64,000 nucleotides of DNA from Cheiracanthium punctorium (GCA_038373885.1 JAWZYV010000114.1:1-64000), one strand, 5' to 3'. Positions 33,183 to 46,431 are shown, numbered from the stretch's first letter. The notes: a model not told the origin generated them from the letters alone. Made by a program: numbers and translations.

Positions 33183-34377
33183 AACAAGTCTGGTAATACG
33201 TCCGTTCAAGATTTCTTTTGGAAAAAATTTTCTCCGTGAGAAACCAACCGTTTCTCCTCTTCCACCATCCACATCTTCACCTCACCCTTCCCTGTCTTCG
33301 ATCCCAAGAGGCCTAGCTTCTCTGTGACGTGTCCCACCCTCTGCATGGCAGCTTTGGGTTCTCGTTGGCTCTCGTATACAAATCGTGGCCCGTGCGCCAA
33401 AAGTGGCGCATTGGATGATTTCAAGTGGCGCATCATATTCTTGTGCTTACTCATCCTTTCGAGACAGAGCGAAGACTTTTGAAATAATTTCGTGCAAGGC
33501 AATATTTTATTTCTGCTACGTCAAAAGGTAGCATTTGTACGTTCCAAAATACACTGTCACCAAAAACAGAACAATCTCCAATCCCCTACTAAATATAAAA
33601 TTAATTGTAGAATCCTCTTCCTCAGAACAGCTATTTCAATTGTCTATTCAAACTTCATTACTTTTCCGCCCCTATAATGAAGCCCATAGATAGTATAAAG
33701 CCTATCTGTATTCATTTTTTCCAACTCTACCGGTGAACGTAAGGAAGTAAAAAGGTGCTTGAGTTGTATGGCGCATCTGAACTTCTCCATGAACAAAATT
33801 GACGCATGATATGGAACAGGTGGGCTTGGCTACCTGTGTCGTAGTGTATTGTAAAATCCCAATTTTTTTACATTAAAAAAAGATATTAAATTCGAGTTGC
33901 TGGCTGCTGATTGTAATGTATGGAACTGGTTAAGCAATATTTCGACTTCGATTTTATGTTTTGAAGTGGTTAAAGGTAATTAAAATTGATGTTTCTAATA
34001 CTCTTTTTGGATTGAATAGAATAGGAAGAGAGTAGGAGAATGTGCGCAGAATGGATGTGCAGTCGGCCAGAGCCCGACCAAAAGAGCTGAAGACCCAGGC
34101 AAATATTTCTCGTGGGGCCCGTTCATTCCGATGTACGCTTATATGTATCCACAAACTCATTTCGGTACTTAAAACAAAAGAAAGAATGAAATAATTTCTT
34201 AGCATAGCACACCGGCTTTTATTTTTTTTTTTTTTTTTGTAAGAGTTTGTTGAAGTTTTAATGGTTGAATTTCCTAGGAAGTTTACACATTTCTGCAACA
34301 GACTAAAAAAGTGTCACGCCTTGATTTGGGGACCCCTTTATAATTGCAGGTCCGGTTCAGCTTCGTCTGCCCCTGCC
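33183..34377. other. Intergenic DNA, nothing recognised
   Basis: Frames of 98 codons (33206-33502, minus) and 114 codons (33954-34298, minus) lack recognisable domains; the latter crosses a T run near 34221-34238. Confidence 0.45.
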
Positions 34378-34846
34378 TTAACCCTTTGAGGCGCAACCCT
34401 TTCCCAATGCTGAAAAAAGGGCAGTCGTTGCCATCGTTCGACTTAACTACCACCAAGATGGCAGAAGATCGAAAAGCTCATCGCGTGCACCACCAGCTGC
34501 GTCAAAAAAGGGTCTCTAGATCTGTGACACGCGGTGAACGTTTCGATCGTCCGCCATCTTGCTGGTAGTTAAGTCGAGCAATGGCAACGGCTGCCCGTTT
34601 TTCAGCATTGGGCAATCTACCCTGCTGTTCTCGCATTCTTCCATTTTTCAGCATATGTCAGTGTTGTTAAAAATAACTGTGACCATTTTTTTGCGGGAAA
34701 TGACGTGCTAAAAAGTAACGGATTCTCGTGGAGCTATGTCACACGCAACTATTTTAGAAATCAAATCTATTCTTCGTGACTGGCAACAGTCAAAACGTCA
34801 GAGTTTGGTGTTCCCAGAGCGAGAACACTGCGCATTAAAGGGTTAA
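34378..34846 (+). mobile_element. piggyBac-like MITE, copy D (foldback form)
   Basis: It is bounded by TTAA (34378-34381 and 34843-34846) with termini CCCTTTGAGGCGCAACC and GCGCATTAAAGGG. Like copy B it contains the inverted duplication (about 34403-34611), but the centre keeps only one copy of the AGGGTCTCTAGATCTGTG block. The right portion matches A, B and C. No transposase is present. Confidence 0.82.
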
Positions 34847-36310
34847 TCAGTCTCTGCACTCGACTATCACTCAGATGACGTCACTGAAACGTCACTATGA
34901 AACGCTTATATATTGTATTTGATCGCTTTCTCTTCCTGCCGACGTCCCCTGGCACGATAGATTTATAAAAAAAAAAAAAAAAAAAAAAGGCAAATAATAA
35001 AGAAGCTCTTGAAAGTACGTTCTGTGTACTCTATAACACTCTCCGCGAAAACCGAACCTATTTAAGGATTCTGTGCCCGTAGGCACCCAGCAGAATCCCT
35101 CTCCTTTCCACTTGAGTTGTGTGTGGATCGCTCGTGCAGCATTCCTGCGCTGAGACAAGTTTCCGATTTGTGGACGAGGCCGAGCAATAATTCATCTCTT
35201 CTTGCCCGAAATAAATACTGATGGTGCATAATGACTTGGAATGTAAAGATTGATCCTTTTTTAGAACGATCAGTAAGCCAGAAATGTAATTGGTCTCTTC
35301 TCTCTCTTTTTTTCGGGAGCTGAATGAATAAACATGAATTTCTGAATGAAATTATGGTCGCAGTCGCGGAGCTATTTGATAAATGGCCATAAAAACTCGG
35401 GATGATGTTCCCTTTCGAGATTTTTTTTCCCTCAGAGAGTTTGTCTTACGAACTGCAGTCAAGCGGTCACGGAATATTGCCGATCTTACACGCTGACGTT
35501 CGAGAGCACAGAAGGATTTCTTACTATTATTTGCCGTCGAGATACATGATGAACTTTCACCATTACAATATTTCCACCTTTTTACTTTTTAAAACCACTT
35601 AATTCGAAATACTTTCAGAAGTTCAGTGCAAAAAATATATCGTAAAATGAATGCGGGCCATAGTACATTCAACAGTCCATCTAAAGAGTCTTGAGTATGT
35701 AGTTAAAAATCCTTCTTTTCTTTGGCTCATATTCCTCGCTGGGCATTGAATGGCTGTTCTCATATCTCAGGCACAAAAGTTTTGTGGGTAACAGTTCACG
35801 CATAATGTTATGAAAAAGGTTACATAAATACTTTTCGAAAAGTGTTTTCTTGTGTGCATCATTTCAAAAAAGAAATACCCAATTTCTAAATAAAAATAAA
35901 TAAATGTTATGTTATTTAAGGGCTTCTATTAACTGCTCACTCTCATAAATCCTACCAAATTGTTGTCTGACTATGAGCTTATTATGGGCATGTACATACG
36001 AGGAGATTGGAGAATGCCCATGTAGCCATTGCGGGCAAAACTTAAATTTATTATTATTTTTTTTTATTGATTTTTTGTCTATACATAAAGGAATTGCTTT
36101 TGTAAAGGAGCTATAATTGAACGCAACCAACATGAGTACCTACATCCACCAATAATATTTTCAGAATCTTATTAAAAGAACCATCTTATACTTGTCTTTT
36201 ATTCTTTGACTTATCAGCGTTTCTTCATCACAAAGACGTTGGTGGCAGAGATCCCCTTTCTGTGCCCATAGTTGCTTTCCTGCACGGGTCATTGAATACT
36301 TATGGCTGTT
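34847..36310. other. Intergenic DNA, nothing recognised
   Basis: Moderately complex sequence with an A run near 34966-34988. No splice-consistent coding signal or element ends are visible. Confidence 0.45.
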
Positions 36311-36560
36311 GCCCAGAGTAGGACGTGAGCAGCTGCAAAGAATCATCAAAGCCCCAATCAAGTAAGCAACGATGGGCACAAAAAAATCTCCGCTTTGCTT
36401 CTTGGTGACGTTAGAGCCCCTTAAAAATGTTCTTCGCCCAAAGTAGGACGTGAGCAGCCGCAAAGAATCATCAAAGCCCCAATCAAGTAAGCAACGATGG
36501 GCACAAAAAAATCTCCGCTTTGCTTCTTGGTGACGTTAGAGCCCCTTAAAAATGTCCTTC
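36311..36560. repeat. Recent 125-bp tandem duplication
   Basis: Unit 1 (36311-36435) and unit 2 (36436-36560) differ at about three positions by my reading, and the first bases of a third unit follow. Minus-strand frames of 100 and 65 codons crossing the units repeat the same peptide because of the duplication; they have no recognised domain. Confidence 0.9.
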
Positions 36561-36568
36561 GCCCAAAG

Positions 36569-37032
36569 CATCCCTCTCTAGCCATATAGCGCTCGAGTAC
36601 CTTTGTCTTAACACACAATGCATTGCTTAGGCGAACGCCGTCATTGTGTTGAAAAATGTTTTATAATCGGAATTTATCTGTCTTGATCAATTTTAGTAAT
36701 CTTAAGAAGTTCCGAGAACAATTTTTTCCCATCTCCTCTCCGACAATCGGCATGGTCTAGAACCTGCAATACATTAATATACATACTGAAAATGGAAAAA
36801 CTATAAATGGTAGTTATGCTTCCTCCTATATACAGGTTATTGGAAATCACTTAACTTATTTATATTTTAATGAAACAAGATTAATTTATTAAATTTATTA
36901 TGTTTGTACTAGGTTAAATTAAATCGCATTTTGGATAACCGATGTACATCACAGAAAAAGAAGGGGGGGTTGGGGGAACTTATGGACTTTCAGATTTTAG
37001 ATGCACTCTACAGTGCTATGTATTAAAATTGT
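36569..37032. other. Intergenic DNA, nothing recognised
   Basis: AT-rich with no features. Confidence 0.5.
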
Positions 37033-37220
37033 ATAGTGACTAAGTCGTTGAACATGGTAGATGGCTGAAGTGTGAAGATCGAGCGTTTTGGCCTACCTCG
37101 TGGCTGTCCATCTAATGGTCTGAAGTTTTCGTCGGTTTTCTCCAGATATAAAGTGACCAAGACACACACACACACACCCATAGGCAGGTAGCCCTGGTGT
37201 AGCTTTGTCTTAAAACAACA
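37033..37220 (+). mobile_element. tRNA-derived SINE, copy 3 (degraded)
   Basis: It aligns with the copy at 23172: 'atggtagatggctgaagtgt' matches the head, 'gtctgaagttttcgtcggtt' matches the central GGAGTTTTCCGTGGTTT block, 'cacccataggc' matches the body, and the end 'aaaacaaca' matches the CAACA tail. The B box is mutated and a CA run (about 37165-37178) has replaced part of the body. No target duplication is recognised. Confidence 0.65.
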
Positions 37221-38461
37221 AACAAACATGATCCACGTTCATTTATTTACAGCAATTTGTTTTCTATCTCTCTTCACATACAGACATTGTTTTGATTAAA
37301 AGAAATTCCATGATTATTCTTTTTTCATGAGTGGGATCTTTGCCCATGACTTAAATGCAAGACTTAAATCACTTTACGCAGTTGAAAATCGAACCCTAGT
37401 ACTTATTTATTGGTTTCTTATCATGTTTTCTAAACTAATTCGAATTTAGTAATTGGAGCAGGAGAAAAAGTTGATTATGCGATGTAAAAAATATTTTCTG
37501 GGCAATTAAAAAAATAAAATGACAGATTTTAAAAAAGGAAACATTTTTAAAACCATTTTTCAAGAATTAACTGCTGCAAAATGAGGAGAAAATATACCGT
37601 TTCACTTCTGTAATTAATCTGTGTTATCTTAAGGGCTCATCTACATGAAACAGAACTCATGTTTTGAAAATTTCGTTCAATAGCGAGCTCATGCTTTTAC
37701 ATTATATTTAAAATCAGCATGTTGCAGCATTATGCAAGACCACTGAATGTCCACTACTTTTCACATGGTCATGATTCTAGCGACTTCTGAAAGTGAAGTG
37801 ACTCCACAGCTCGCCAAGTGCCGTTTCTGTCGATTATTGTAAGGAGGGGCGGAGACCAACATATGCTCTCGTTTCCCTATTTTTATTGACAATAAGATTA
37901 ATAATCGGGCAAAATATTGCGGGGTGGGGGGTGAGGGGACGCCCCTGCTTCCCCACAGGGCTTGTAGTTTTTACAATTTCTGACTCCATTCAAAAGAATC
38001 GGCCCTGCTCAGTTCTAAAATTTGAAGAAAACGGATTTTTATTTATTTTTGTTGGAACGGGAAAACTTAACCATACTTTTTTCTTCGCCCAATTAGTAAG
38101 CTAGCTGTACTATATTTTGCTGACACATATCGCTTCCATTTTTCTCCCCATTTCAAAATTCCCTCTTCCAATTAGTAAGCTGTACTATTTTTCACTAGCA
38201 TTTGTCATTTGCACTTTGTTTTCCTTAAAGGGAAACGAAAAATATGTATTCGCCGAATAACTCAAAATGCTAACGAGAATCTGTATATCATGATACGGTC
38301 CAACTGTTACAACGATATTCTCAAGCACACAGAAAAGAAGGAGAATGGGGGAAATAAGCCTTCTATTATGGAGTGAATTAGTATATAAATAGCACGTCCG
38401 TATGTATATAAATATTATACTAGTAAATAAATTGTGTGTGTAATAGTAATGAGAGTGCCGA
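37221..38461. other. Intergenic DNA, nothing recognised
   Basis: The G-rich patch near 37919-37937 with matching C-rich sequence just after it could be MITE debris, but no ends were found. Frames of 72 codons (37886, plus) and 102 codons (38493, minus) are unrecognised. Confidence 0.45.
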
Positions 38462-38462
38462 G

Positions 38463-38640
38463 TACAGGGTGGCACATTAAAAAGTGTTTGCATATTAAAA
38501 GCAAAATGGTTATGTCACGGCGTTTGGGAAAATTTTTGCATCTGTGAAAAATAAGTTCGGACTCAGACGGAACAATGCTTAGTATAAATGGCATAAAAAA
38601 AGACGGACAGTTAAAAATGTGATGCTTGAAAGAAACTTAT
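38463..38640 (+). repeat. Possible DNA-transposon end
   Basis: It begins TACAGGGTGGCACATTAAAA, a terminus style typical of arthropod cut-and-paste elements. No inverted partner was found downstream, so only the left limit is meaningful. Confidence 0.25.
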
Positions 38641-38796
38641 ATTAAAAAAAAGTTACTATTGGAAATCTCCAAAACAAATTACACCTTTAGTATAATACAT
38701 TCTTAAATGCATTTTCAAATATTTGTCTGTATATTAAGAATAATAGTAGCATTTTCAAGTTACTAATTTGGAAGCTATTTTGTCAGTTTCAATGCA

Positions 38797-39029
38797 TTAG
38801 CCCTTTAACGCGCGGTGTCCTCGCTGTGAGGATACAACTCTGACATTTTGGCTGTTTAGACTGCCCAACGTCGAACAAGTGCAGCCGTTCCATCGTACGG
38901 TTTAACTACCAACAAGATGCTGGTAGCATCGTCGAATCGTAGATGCCGGTAGCATGGTCGTTAGCTGGTCAAAAAAGTGCTACAGCTGCACTTTTCCGAC
39001 ATTCGGAAAGTTGCGCTTGAAAAAGTTAA
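38797..39029 (-). mobile_element. piggyBac-like MITE, copy E (short, divergent)
   Basis: The left end is TTAGCCCTTTAACGCGCGGT (TTAA mutated to TTAG) and the right end is TTGCGCTTGAAAAAGTTAA, which corresponds to GCGCCTCAAAGGGTTAA in copy C. The interior is shortened and contains 'gatgctggtagcat'/'gatgccggtagcat' repeats and the 'aactaccaacaagatg' block of the family. At 233 bp it is the smallest copy. Confidence 0.65.
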
Positions 39030-39538
39030 AAAAATCAATTTTTTAATTTACATTTTTTTAACTCTACATTATCACATTTATTTATTTATTTACTTTAATC
39101 TAGAGCATTTTTAGAATTTATTCAAAATTCATGCGTGTACGTCAGATACATGCTTATATGATGGTTTAATGAAATGTAAACTCTTGATATTTTATCACTA
39201 CTCAGTCATAACATAAGAAAGGTAATATTACCTTAAAATGTAATAAAATTTAATATTATATTGTTTAATTAATAATTACTTCTTAAATATCAAGATTAAT
39301 AATCTTAAAATAGGTAGCACAATTTATAAAATATTTACTATTTAATTTTGAATTGAAATATTCTTAAAATAGTTTAACATTTTACATTTTTTTAGCTTTC
39401 TTTTAATAATAACTAAATTAATATTTTAATATTTTTCCTTGTATATTCAAGGAAATTTCAATGAGTACAGTCAAAATTTCAATCAATATAATTCACATTC
39501 CAATTTACTCAAATATAATCAAAAATCCCTATAAAGTA
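39030..39538. other. Very AT-rich intergenic DNA
   Basis: Almost entirely A/T; nothing recognised. Confidence 0.55.
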
Positions 39539-39691
39539 CAGCATAACCTCGATATCTAAGTCGAAGTCGAAGGGACACCGAAAAAAATCAGAGATATCGA
39601 GTTTTCCAGGTAAAATGAAATGGTGATAATGCTGTAAAGTAAAAAACACATTTATTCGAGCTGTTAAGGTTCGGGATATCGAGGTTACACG
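39539..39691 (+). mobile_element. pogo/Tc1-like MITE, about 153 bp
   Basis: The left end is TACAGCATAACCTCGATATC and the inverted right end is CGTGTAACCTCGATATCCCG. Internal 'gatatcgag' blocks resemble those at 24680-24827. The TA-type target is visible on the left only. Confidence 0.6.
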
Positions 39692-40268
39692 TTTAGCTTC
39701 TTTATTCTTTGAAGCTTACTGACGTTGCTAGGACTGTTTTAGGTACTTTCGGCCTTATTAGAGTCTTCTGCACAAATTTTAGGACAAGACAAAAACAAAT
39801 ATTCAATGAAACTTTTATCACCGAATGCATTTTATGCATCTACATTTCGGTGAAATTAAATGGCACTCAAATCGGGGCTAGTAACCCCCAAAACTCATTT
39901 TATTGCATTTCTTGGAAAAAGACGTTAACTTTTTCTTTCTTTTACCTTATCGAATTCCTTTTCAGCCGCCATGGTCATCCATCTAAATTTGAAAGAGACT
40001 GCCTGTTTCACAATAGAGCTAGCTGAATTTGCAGACTTGTAAAAGTACTTCTGTTGTATGATTAGGGAACTGGACCACACACACAGGCACTTTCCACCTT
40101 CTTTTATTCAACTGGCGGTCGGAAAAAGTTTATTGTTTAAAAAAAAGATTTAAAGCATTTGTTGAGACCGCGTCCCTTACCAGACTTGTTGGCGCCATGG
40201 AAAAAAATTTCTCGCGATGCTTAATCTCCTCTGATTATTCAACATATATTAAAATAGTTATACCTTAT
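39692..40268. other. Intergenic DNA, nothing recognised
   Basis: A 105-codon plus-strand frame (39709-40026) has no recognisable domain and is probably chance. Confidence 0.45.
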
Positions 40269-40510
40269 GTACAATGTGTCCCAAAAACACAGGCCTTCAG
40301 TTTTATTCCTTAAAAATTCATCTTAGACGTATACAATAAATTACTATGTTGCGTAAATTAAGAGATACAGAATTTTATGGTGTCGATTAAAATTTTCAGG
40401 AGATTAAGTTTAAATTTTAAAAAGACAAAAGTTTAAATTTTTATACCTCCCAGTACAAAAAGAGAAAATTACCAGTTAGTGAAATGTGGCCCATATATTA
40501 ATTAGGTGAC
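40269..40510 (+). repeat. Unclassified interspersed repeat, copy 2
   Basis: Same block order as 4681-4930: 'ttttattccttaaa', 'acagaattttatggtgtc', 'attaaaattttcagg', 'tttaaatttttatac', 'gtacaaaaa' and 'agtgaaatgtggccc'. It starts near ACAATGTGTCCCAAAAACAC, which could be a transposon terminus. Confidence 0.45.
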
Positions 40511-42117
40511 GGACAAAACTTGACCCTATTATCGTAAAAAATGTCGTTGATATGAAAACTGTGAAACATTGCACTGAATTTCTCAACTGGAACAGCAGTT
40601 TTATTTATTTTTTTTTTCAATCTGACCGCGTATAAACGTTATTTCATTCTTAAAAATATAAACAAAATAAAAGAGGGAATAATTTTTAAAAAATGCCATT
40701 AAATAAATTTAATTTCTTCTTTTATTATCGCTCGAAAATTTAAAAGCAATTACACCTAGAATCGTATTATGAGATTGCAGGAATGGCCCTTAAAATTCAA
40801 AAACATATGTCTTATGTCTGGGTCAGCAGCTTGGGCGGCCTATTACAAGCGCCATATTTGGATAAAAAAGCTATTTTTAAGCAACCCGTTTTATTAGTAT
40901 TCTGCCTTGCGAGTGAGGAAAATTTGAGTGATAACTTAGACCGACGACGGCACAGACTGTAGTAACATTTGCCAGGACATACTATTCTTCAGTTGTACTC
41001 AACACTTGATTTCCCGTCAGTTAATATTTTTTATGATGAGAGATATCGACTTCCTTTAAATTAAAAGCGTTTTTCAAGTGAACTCTCATCAATATTTTTA
41101 TCACAAAGAGTATAACAGACAAATGTGCCCTCATGATTTGGATATTATTTGACCACGTAACGCTTGAACCTTAATTAACAGGGCACTTTTGTTAGTGTAT
41201 AATTATCTGGAAAAAAGAGCTTCATACTAGGCAAAGATATAACATTTTTGTCTTTCAGGAGAAAGAATCGGTGATGATTATATATATATTACTTATTAAT
41301 TTATGTATCTATAATCAATTGCTTAATATGGCGTTATGTATAAGAGAAAACGAACGTTAAGTTTCAGTAGTAGAAAAATGCCTGGGTCGAAAGTTAAGAA
41401 AAATCGTTTCGCTTTTTTCCTTCTTGTGAAATAGTTTTCTAGCAACGTACCTGGTTAAACGATGTAATGTTTCCCTTTATAGAGTTTGTACATTTTGGGT
41501 GAATTTGGTGTACTCAGATTTTTTTTTTTTTTTTTTTGGGGGGGGGGGGAGTGCATATCGTCATTAGCATGAAAGAAGTAATGTCACTTTTTTATTGAAC
41601 CAATTTCTTTATTTCATTATCTGTTATATCTCATATCAAAATTGGTTTTTAGTTTATTTTTATTATCTTCAACTGCATTATTATCATTTTTATTAATGCT
41701 AGTCCATTTCCATTTTGCCTCGTCTGTATATTTATGAGATATTCTGCTCAATCGACTTTGAATAGATGACTGATAGGGTTTCATGGAGATATCAAAAACC
41801 ACAGGCAAATAAAATTTATTGTGTGTGTGTAGGGGGGGGGCTTTATCTGAGTGCATCAATTTTGGGGAAGCTAGATAATGCGAATTTCAGTTGTGCAATG
41901 CGTACGAAAAGAAAAGAAAGCACAAAAACCAGAACATCAGTGTTAAAAATAGAACACTTTACTTTTATTTTATTCTATTTTACCTTTTCTATCATTTATT
42001 AAAATCCAAAACGACACAAGGATCAGGCAAAAATTATCTGATTTTGTAACAGCTTATGCTTACTACTTTGTAAATACATTCTTCATACCTTATTTATTCT
42101 TTTATTCTTGGAATCCT
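40511..42117. other. Intergenic DNA, nothing recognised
   Basis: AT-rich, with a T/G homopolymer block at about 41519-41551 and a TG/G run near 41820-41839. No gene signal. Confidence 0.5.
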
Positions 42118-43969
42118 GGAGAACGATAGTTCTACAAGTGACGCAGCCTACACCAACCAACCAATCGGCAACCAATTGCGACACTCTACATACAGGCCGG
42201 TTTTGGATTTTACGGAGTCCTTTTTTTTTCTCGGAATCCGCTCTAACGATTTAAAAATATATATATATATATGATTTTAATCGGTGCTGAAATCGGTGAC
42301 TGACGTCTCCCGTTTATTTAGGAAAGCTCGAAGCTTTTTTATTTAATAAAGATGGAACTATTTAACTCCAGCGTATTAATACTGAATCATCACGAATCCA
42401 GTGGGTAATAAGACACAGATAACTGGTTTCGCGGAAGACCGCGCTTCCGCTTATGTCATCAGCCATAGCCAGTTTATGAATTTATACAATAAACAGAGAT
42501 AAACTTGTTTCTGTAGGGATTAAAAAATATAGAATTTGTTATGTCAAATGGTAGAATAAGTAAAGTGTACAATTTTATGCTTAAAACATTTATTTACAGA
42601 TTAAAAACTAAGATTCCTAGAACTCCCATCATGCCTTGTTTCGTTTGAAAAACGATTTTGGCGCCATCTATTTAAAAAAAAGAAAATTATGACATTAACA
42701 ATAACTTTATTATTGATTTAATCGGTTATTCACTGGGCTACTTGTAGTTTACTTCGGGCGACTAACTTGAAAATCAGTTTTCGGTTTTTGTCAACTCCCT
42801 TTTCTTTTAAAAGTTAGCTAAACTGGCGACTTTTTTATATCGCTCAGGCTACTAATGATATGATACTATTTTTAAATCCATTGGTGGACACTCTGTTTTA
42901 AACTTATCATTACATTGAAGTAGTATTAATATTAATACATTCAAGTAGCATTGATATTTTTTTTTCAGTCAACATTATTAAGTTAAAAAAGACAAAAATT
43001 GAGTTATATATTCATAAGTTTTTATCTAGTTTTATTGTTTGATTCTCCAGAGAACAAATTCTAACAAAAACATTTCAATCTTCTGTTACTAAGAGCTCGT
43101 TGTGATTTTTTTAATCAAATACGTTGATACTGCATGAAAACAGATTTGTATATTTATTTACATAACTTAGTGTCAAGCATACTTCTGATATTCGTCCGCG
43201 AAACTAATTATTTATCTTCTGATCATAACTCTAAAAAGTAATGATATCCCCATATAAAACCCATAACGGGTTAAAAGTTTGTTACGCAGCATTTTACTTT
43301 ATAGCTATGAACTCTAAAATATGGGTCTTAAAAATAATGATATCAAATTTTGAGTAACGCCTTGGTGTAGCTATATAAGATTTTTTTTTTTTTTTTAATT
43401 CCGTTACAGTTACTTTTGTTTTATTTCCTAAAGAAGATTTACACTATCAAAAGATGCTTTTAATTATCAATTACACTGTCAAATATAGCGCACTTTCACT
43501 CAGAATATGTTACGTATTCAAATTAATTTATTTCAATAATTTAATTTACCTTTTACATCACGCTATCCAAAAGGCACTATCTATTTGAATGCATTTCACT
43601 TAGTTTGGATACTATGGCGCAAAGTAAACATTTACGTAAATTTTACTTGCCATTTTGGATAGCGTGAAGCAAAACATAAATTAAATTATTGAAATAAATT
43701 TGCTTCAATACATAATATAGGCTCAGTGAAAGTGTGATATATTTGACAGTGTGATTGATAATTAAAAGCATCATTTGAAAGTGTAATCTTCTTCAGGAAA
43801 TAAAACAAAGCAATTGTAATTTAAAAACAAAACAAATCTTAGAAAGTTACACCAGGGCGTCACTCAAAATTTGATATCATTATTTTTAAGGCCCATATTT
43901 CGAATTCATAGCTATAAAGTAAAATCCTGCGTCACAAACCTTTAACCCATTAAGGGTTTTTGTATGGGG
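42118..43969 (+). repeat. Large unclassified interspersed repeat, copy 2 (ends in a palindrome)
   Basis: A compact copy of the repeat at 16489-19558, without its SINE and other extra DNA. The left end is 'agaacgatagttctacaagt' followed by 'gacgcagcc', then 'ctcggaatccgctctaacga', 'tgatactgcatgaaaacaga' and 'acataacttagtgtcaagca'. The right end is the palindrome 43248-43969. The sequence beyond the palindrome differs from copy 1, which sets the element's right boundary. No coding remnant is visible. Confidence 0.6.
43248..43969. repeat. Palindrome, about 722 bp, second copy
   Basis: The arms are 43248-43574 and about 43648-43969. They start CCCCATATAAAACCC and end at the complementary GGGTTTTTGTATGGGG. 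The arms are more diverged from one another than in copy 1. Several variants are nevertheless shared by both arms of this copy and absent from both arms of copy 1 (for example 'attatcaat' versus 'attatgaaa'). Confidence 0.88.
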
Positions 43970-45239
43970 ATTAATTATGTGAGTAAAACCCGGAAACGAC
44001 CTTTTGAATAGCGATCTACATGAGAATCCTTGTGATCAAAGTGCATACATCACTTGCATTGAGAGACATAAAAAATTATTAAATCACACATACACTGACT
44101 AAATTGTTTGCAACCATATTTTAAGGGGGTTGATTATTACGTGAGACATCTATATCCATCCCAGGTTTATATCATTATTCAGTCCTACATATACCGCACA
44201 TTAAAGATGCATTATCCCTCCCTAAATCTCCACAAATGCTACTGCAGTTTGTTGGTCATTAAAGACCAATAATACTGCCTACCCCTTTGTGTTGTTGTGC
44301 CTTCCACCCTATCCCCAGAAGAGTATTACCTACCGATACCTACATCATGAATAATCTACATAAAAGTGACAATCATCATAATTACCTGGATCTACCTTCC
44401 TCTCTTCCCGAACGCAAGTAACTCCTGAAGAGATGTTTCGAGCCCGGAAGGGTAGAGAGGGGAAAGAATCTGATTGGAGCAGGTTCTTCCGTTCAAAGAA
44501 ATCTCCGACGAACTCTTTTTAGCTACTAACACAAAACCAAGTGAGCGGGTTACAATGACAATAGATGGACCCGAGAAGCTAAGATGAAGTTCGTAATATT
44601 TTATAGCAGTGGAAAACATGGAATTTGAGACCCTATTTACGCATACCTGCATCTGTGGATAATGTGATGGATTTGTGGTTTTGTTCGGCAATGATCTTAG
44701 TATTGCACCGGATCGTATAATTTTTGATTTAAACTATAGCATGTACTTCCTTCATAATAGAACTATAGTATATTTTGTCGGCTAACTCTGAAATATCATT
44801 GTGAAAGTATGTCGTTCTATAAAATATTCAAATGTGTGACGAATTGATATTGTAAAATTAAATGATGCTTCGTGAATCGCATTTTCAAGGTGAAAATCCT
44901 TGTGAACAGGTGAATAGATTAAATAACTAGGACCAATTAAGACCAGCTAAGCTCTGAACGTTATTCATCAGGAGATTGAATCTGGAGCGAAGACATCTTG
45001 AAAAATACTTGTGGTACATTTTAAATATTTCTGTTATTGTTAAATACCAAAAAAAAAAATTTCAATCGGAGCTTATTTTATTTTCGAACGAGCCCCATTG
45101 ACGTGAAACTGAAGAGAGAATATTCAAGATGAGGAAGTAAAACTGGGATGCTCAAGAGCGTACTTCGGCGCACCTTCAAAGTGTTTGTCAAAGCAAAACA
45201 ACAAAGAAAAATTACCATTTTATTATTTTTTATGTTTTC
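43970..45239. other. Intergenic DNA, nothing recognised
   Basis: Moderately complex sequence. A 99-codon minus-strand frame (44392-44691) has no family resemblance. Confidence 0.45.
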
Positions 45240-46431
45240 TAAAGCGAAAGAAGGAAAAGCTTCGAAAAACGCGAACACTATTTAGATAGCCGACGTGTGC
45301 ATAGTTCAAAGCTATCCATTCGAAAAATTGACTTATCCGTCGTGCGGAAACAAGTTGGCTTAGCGAGTTTTCTGCCGCAGAAAATTGCCGATTATATATC
45401 CTCTTCACTGCTTTTCCCCCCAACTTTTTGCGCATTCTTTTCAACCGGGTTTTCCAAAAACTTTAACTCACTTTTATCAAACAAACCGAAACTGAATGAA
45501 GTGATGGTTTTCGCGCGTCTCTTGTTGACGAGTGGTGTTGTTCGCGAGGAAAGAGAAAAAATAAGAACGCGTATCTGAGAATGACGGATTCATAAATTTA
45601 TATTTCGAAAACTTCTGAGCTTCTCACTAGATTATTGTTGCATGTTGGATTATTTATTGTTTGCCACGGAGGATCATTGGTGTGGAATAACAATTTATTT
45701 GGAGCCAGTTGACTCATGGATTATTTCGGTTGGTGTTTGATCGATTTTAAACCAAAACACAGATCTGTGCAATTAAAGATAATCTACTTCAAACCTGTCG
45801 AATTTCTGGTAACGTTCATTATTTTTTTTTTTTTACTCAAAACATCATCGAGCCTAAGTAAGTGCACATACGAGAGATTGTGGTGTCAAGAATGCAGTGT
45901 ATGCGAACTTAATCTACCGCAACCTTAATACAAATCAGACGAATTAAGAATTCCTTTTAATAATGAATTTGAAAAGGGTGCGCCTCAACTGGACATTAAA
46001 ACACGTGTCAAAAGGAGTATAGTGCATAATACCGGTGTGTTTGGCATAATACAAGATCGTTTCAACGATATCAAACTTGGATACGAACGTGAATAAAAAG
46101 AAAAAAAATCTGTGTGCTCCAAAATTTTGCGTCTTGGAAGAAAAGTCAAAACAACCTGGTCTTACAGCTGGGAGCCAATGACAGCAGTCCCCTGGAATAA
46201 AAGAATAGGCGTGTCCTATGGCAATTCAGTCGCAGGGACAGTGAGCTGTCCAGGTAAAAGTGAACTATCAGTTGTACAGCAGCTGGGGTTGCTGTACTAG
46301 AGCTGGAAACAGTTGGAAAGTGGTCCAGTGGAAAAAAAAGCAAAAAACAAATCAAAAAGGTTTTCATTTTTAAGTCTTAGTGTATGACGATTACAAGCGA
46401 AAACAGAGACACAAAAATGAATAATAACATG
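45240..46431 (+). other. Candidate 5' UTR and first coding exon (speculative)
   Basis: This interval is free of recognised repeats and has more balanced base composition than its surroundings. At its end, ATG at 46417-46419 in an A-rich context (ACAAAAATGA) opens a frame of five codons, M N N N M. A strong splice donor, GTAAGT, follows at 46432-46437. A short first coding exon after a long 5' UTR is a common arthropod gene layout. No promoter motif is decisive and no downstream exon was identified in this window. It is equally possible that the donor match is fortuitous. Confidence 0.22.

Noticed and set aside
33206..33502. 98-codon minus frame rich in basic residues
   Set aside because: No domain recognised, no paralogue in the window and no splice or start support.
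36161..36618. Two minus-strand frames with the same peptide (GRRTFLRGSNVTKKQSGDFF)
   Set aside because: The shared peptide is produced by the 125-bp tandem duplication; there is no start context, no family match and no conservation evidence.
41519..41551. T/G homopolymer block as a G-quadruplex or transposon end
   Set aside because: A single G run cannot define a quadruplex, and no inverted partner or target duplication was found.
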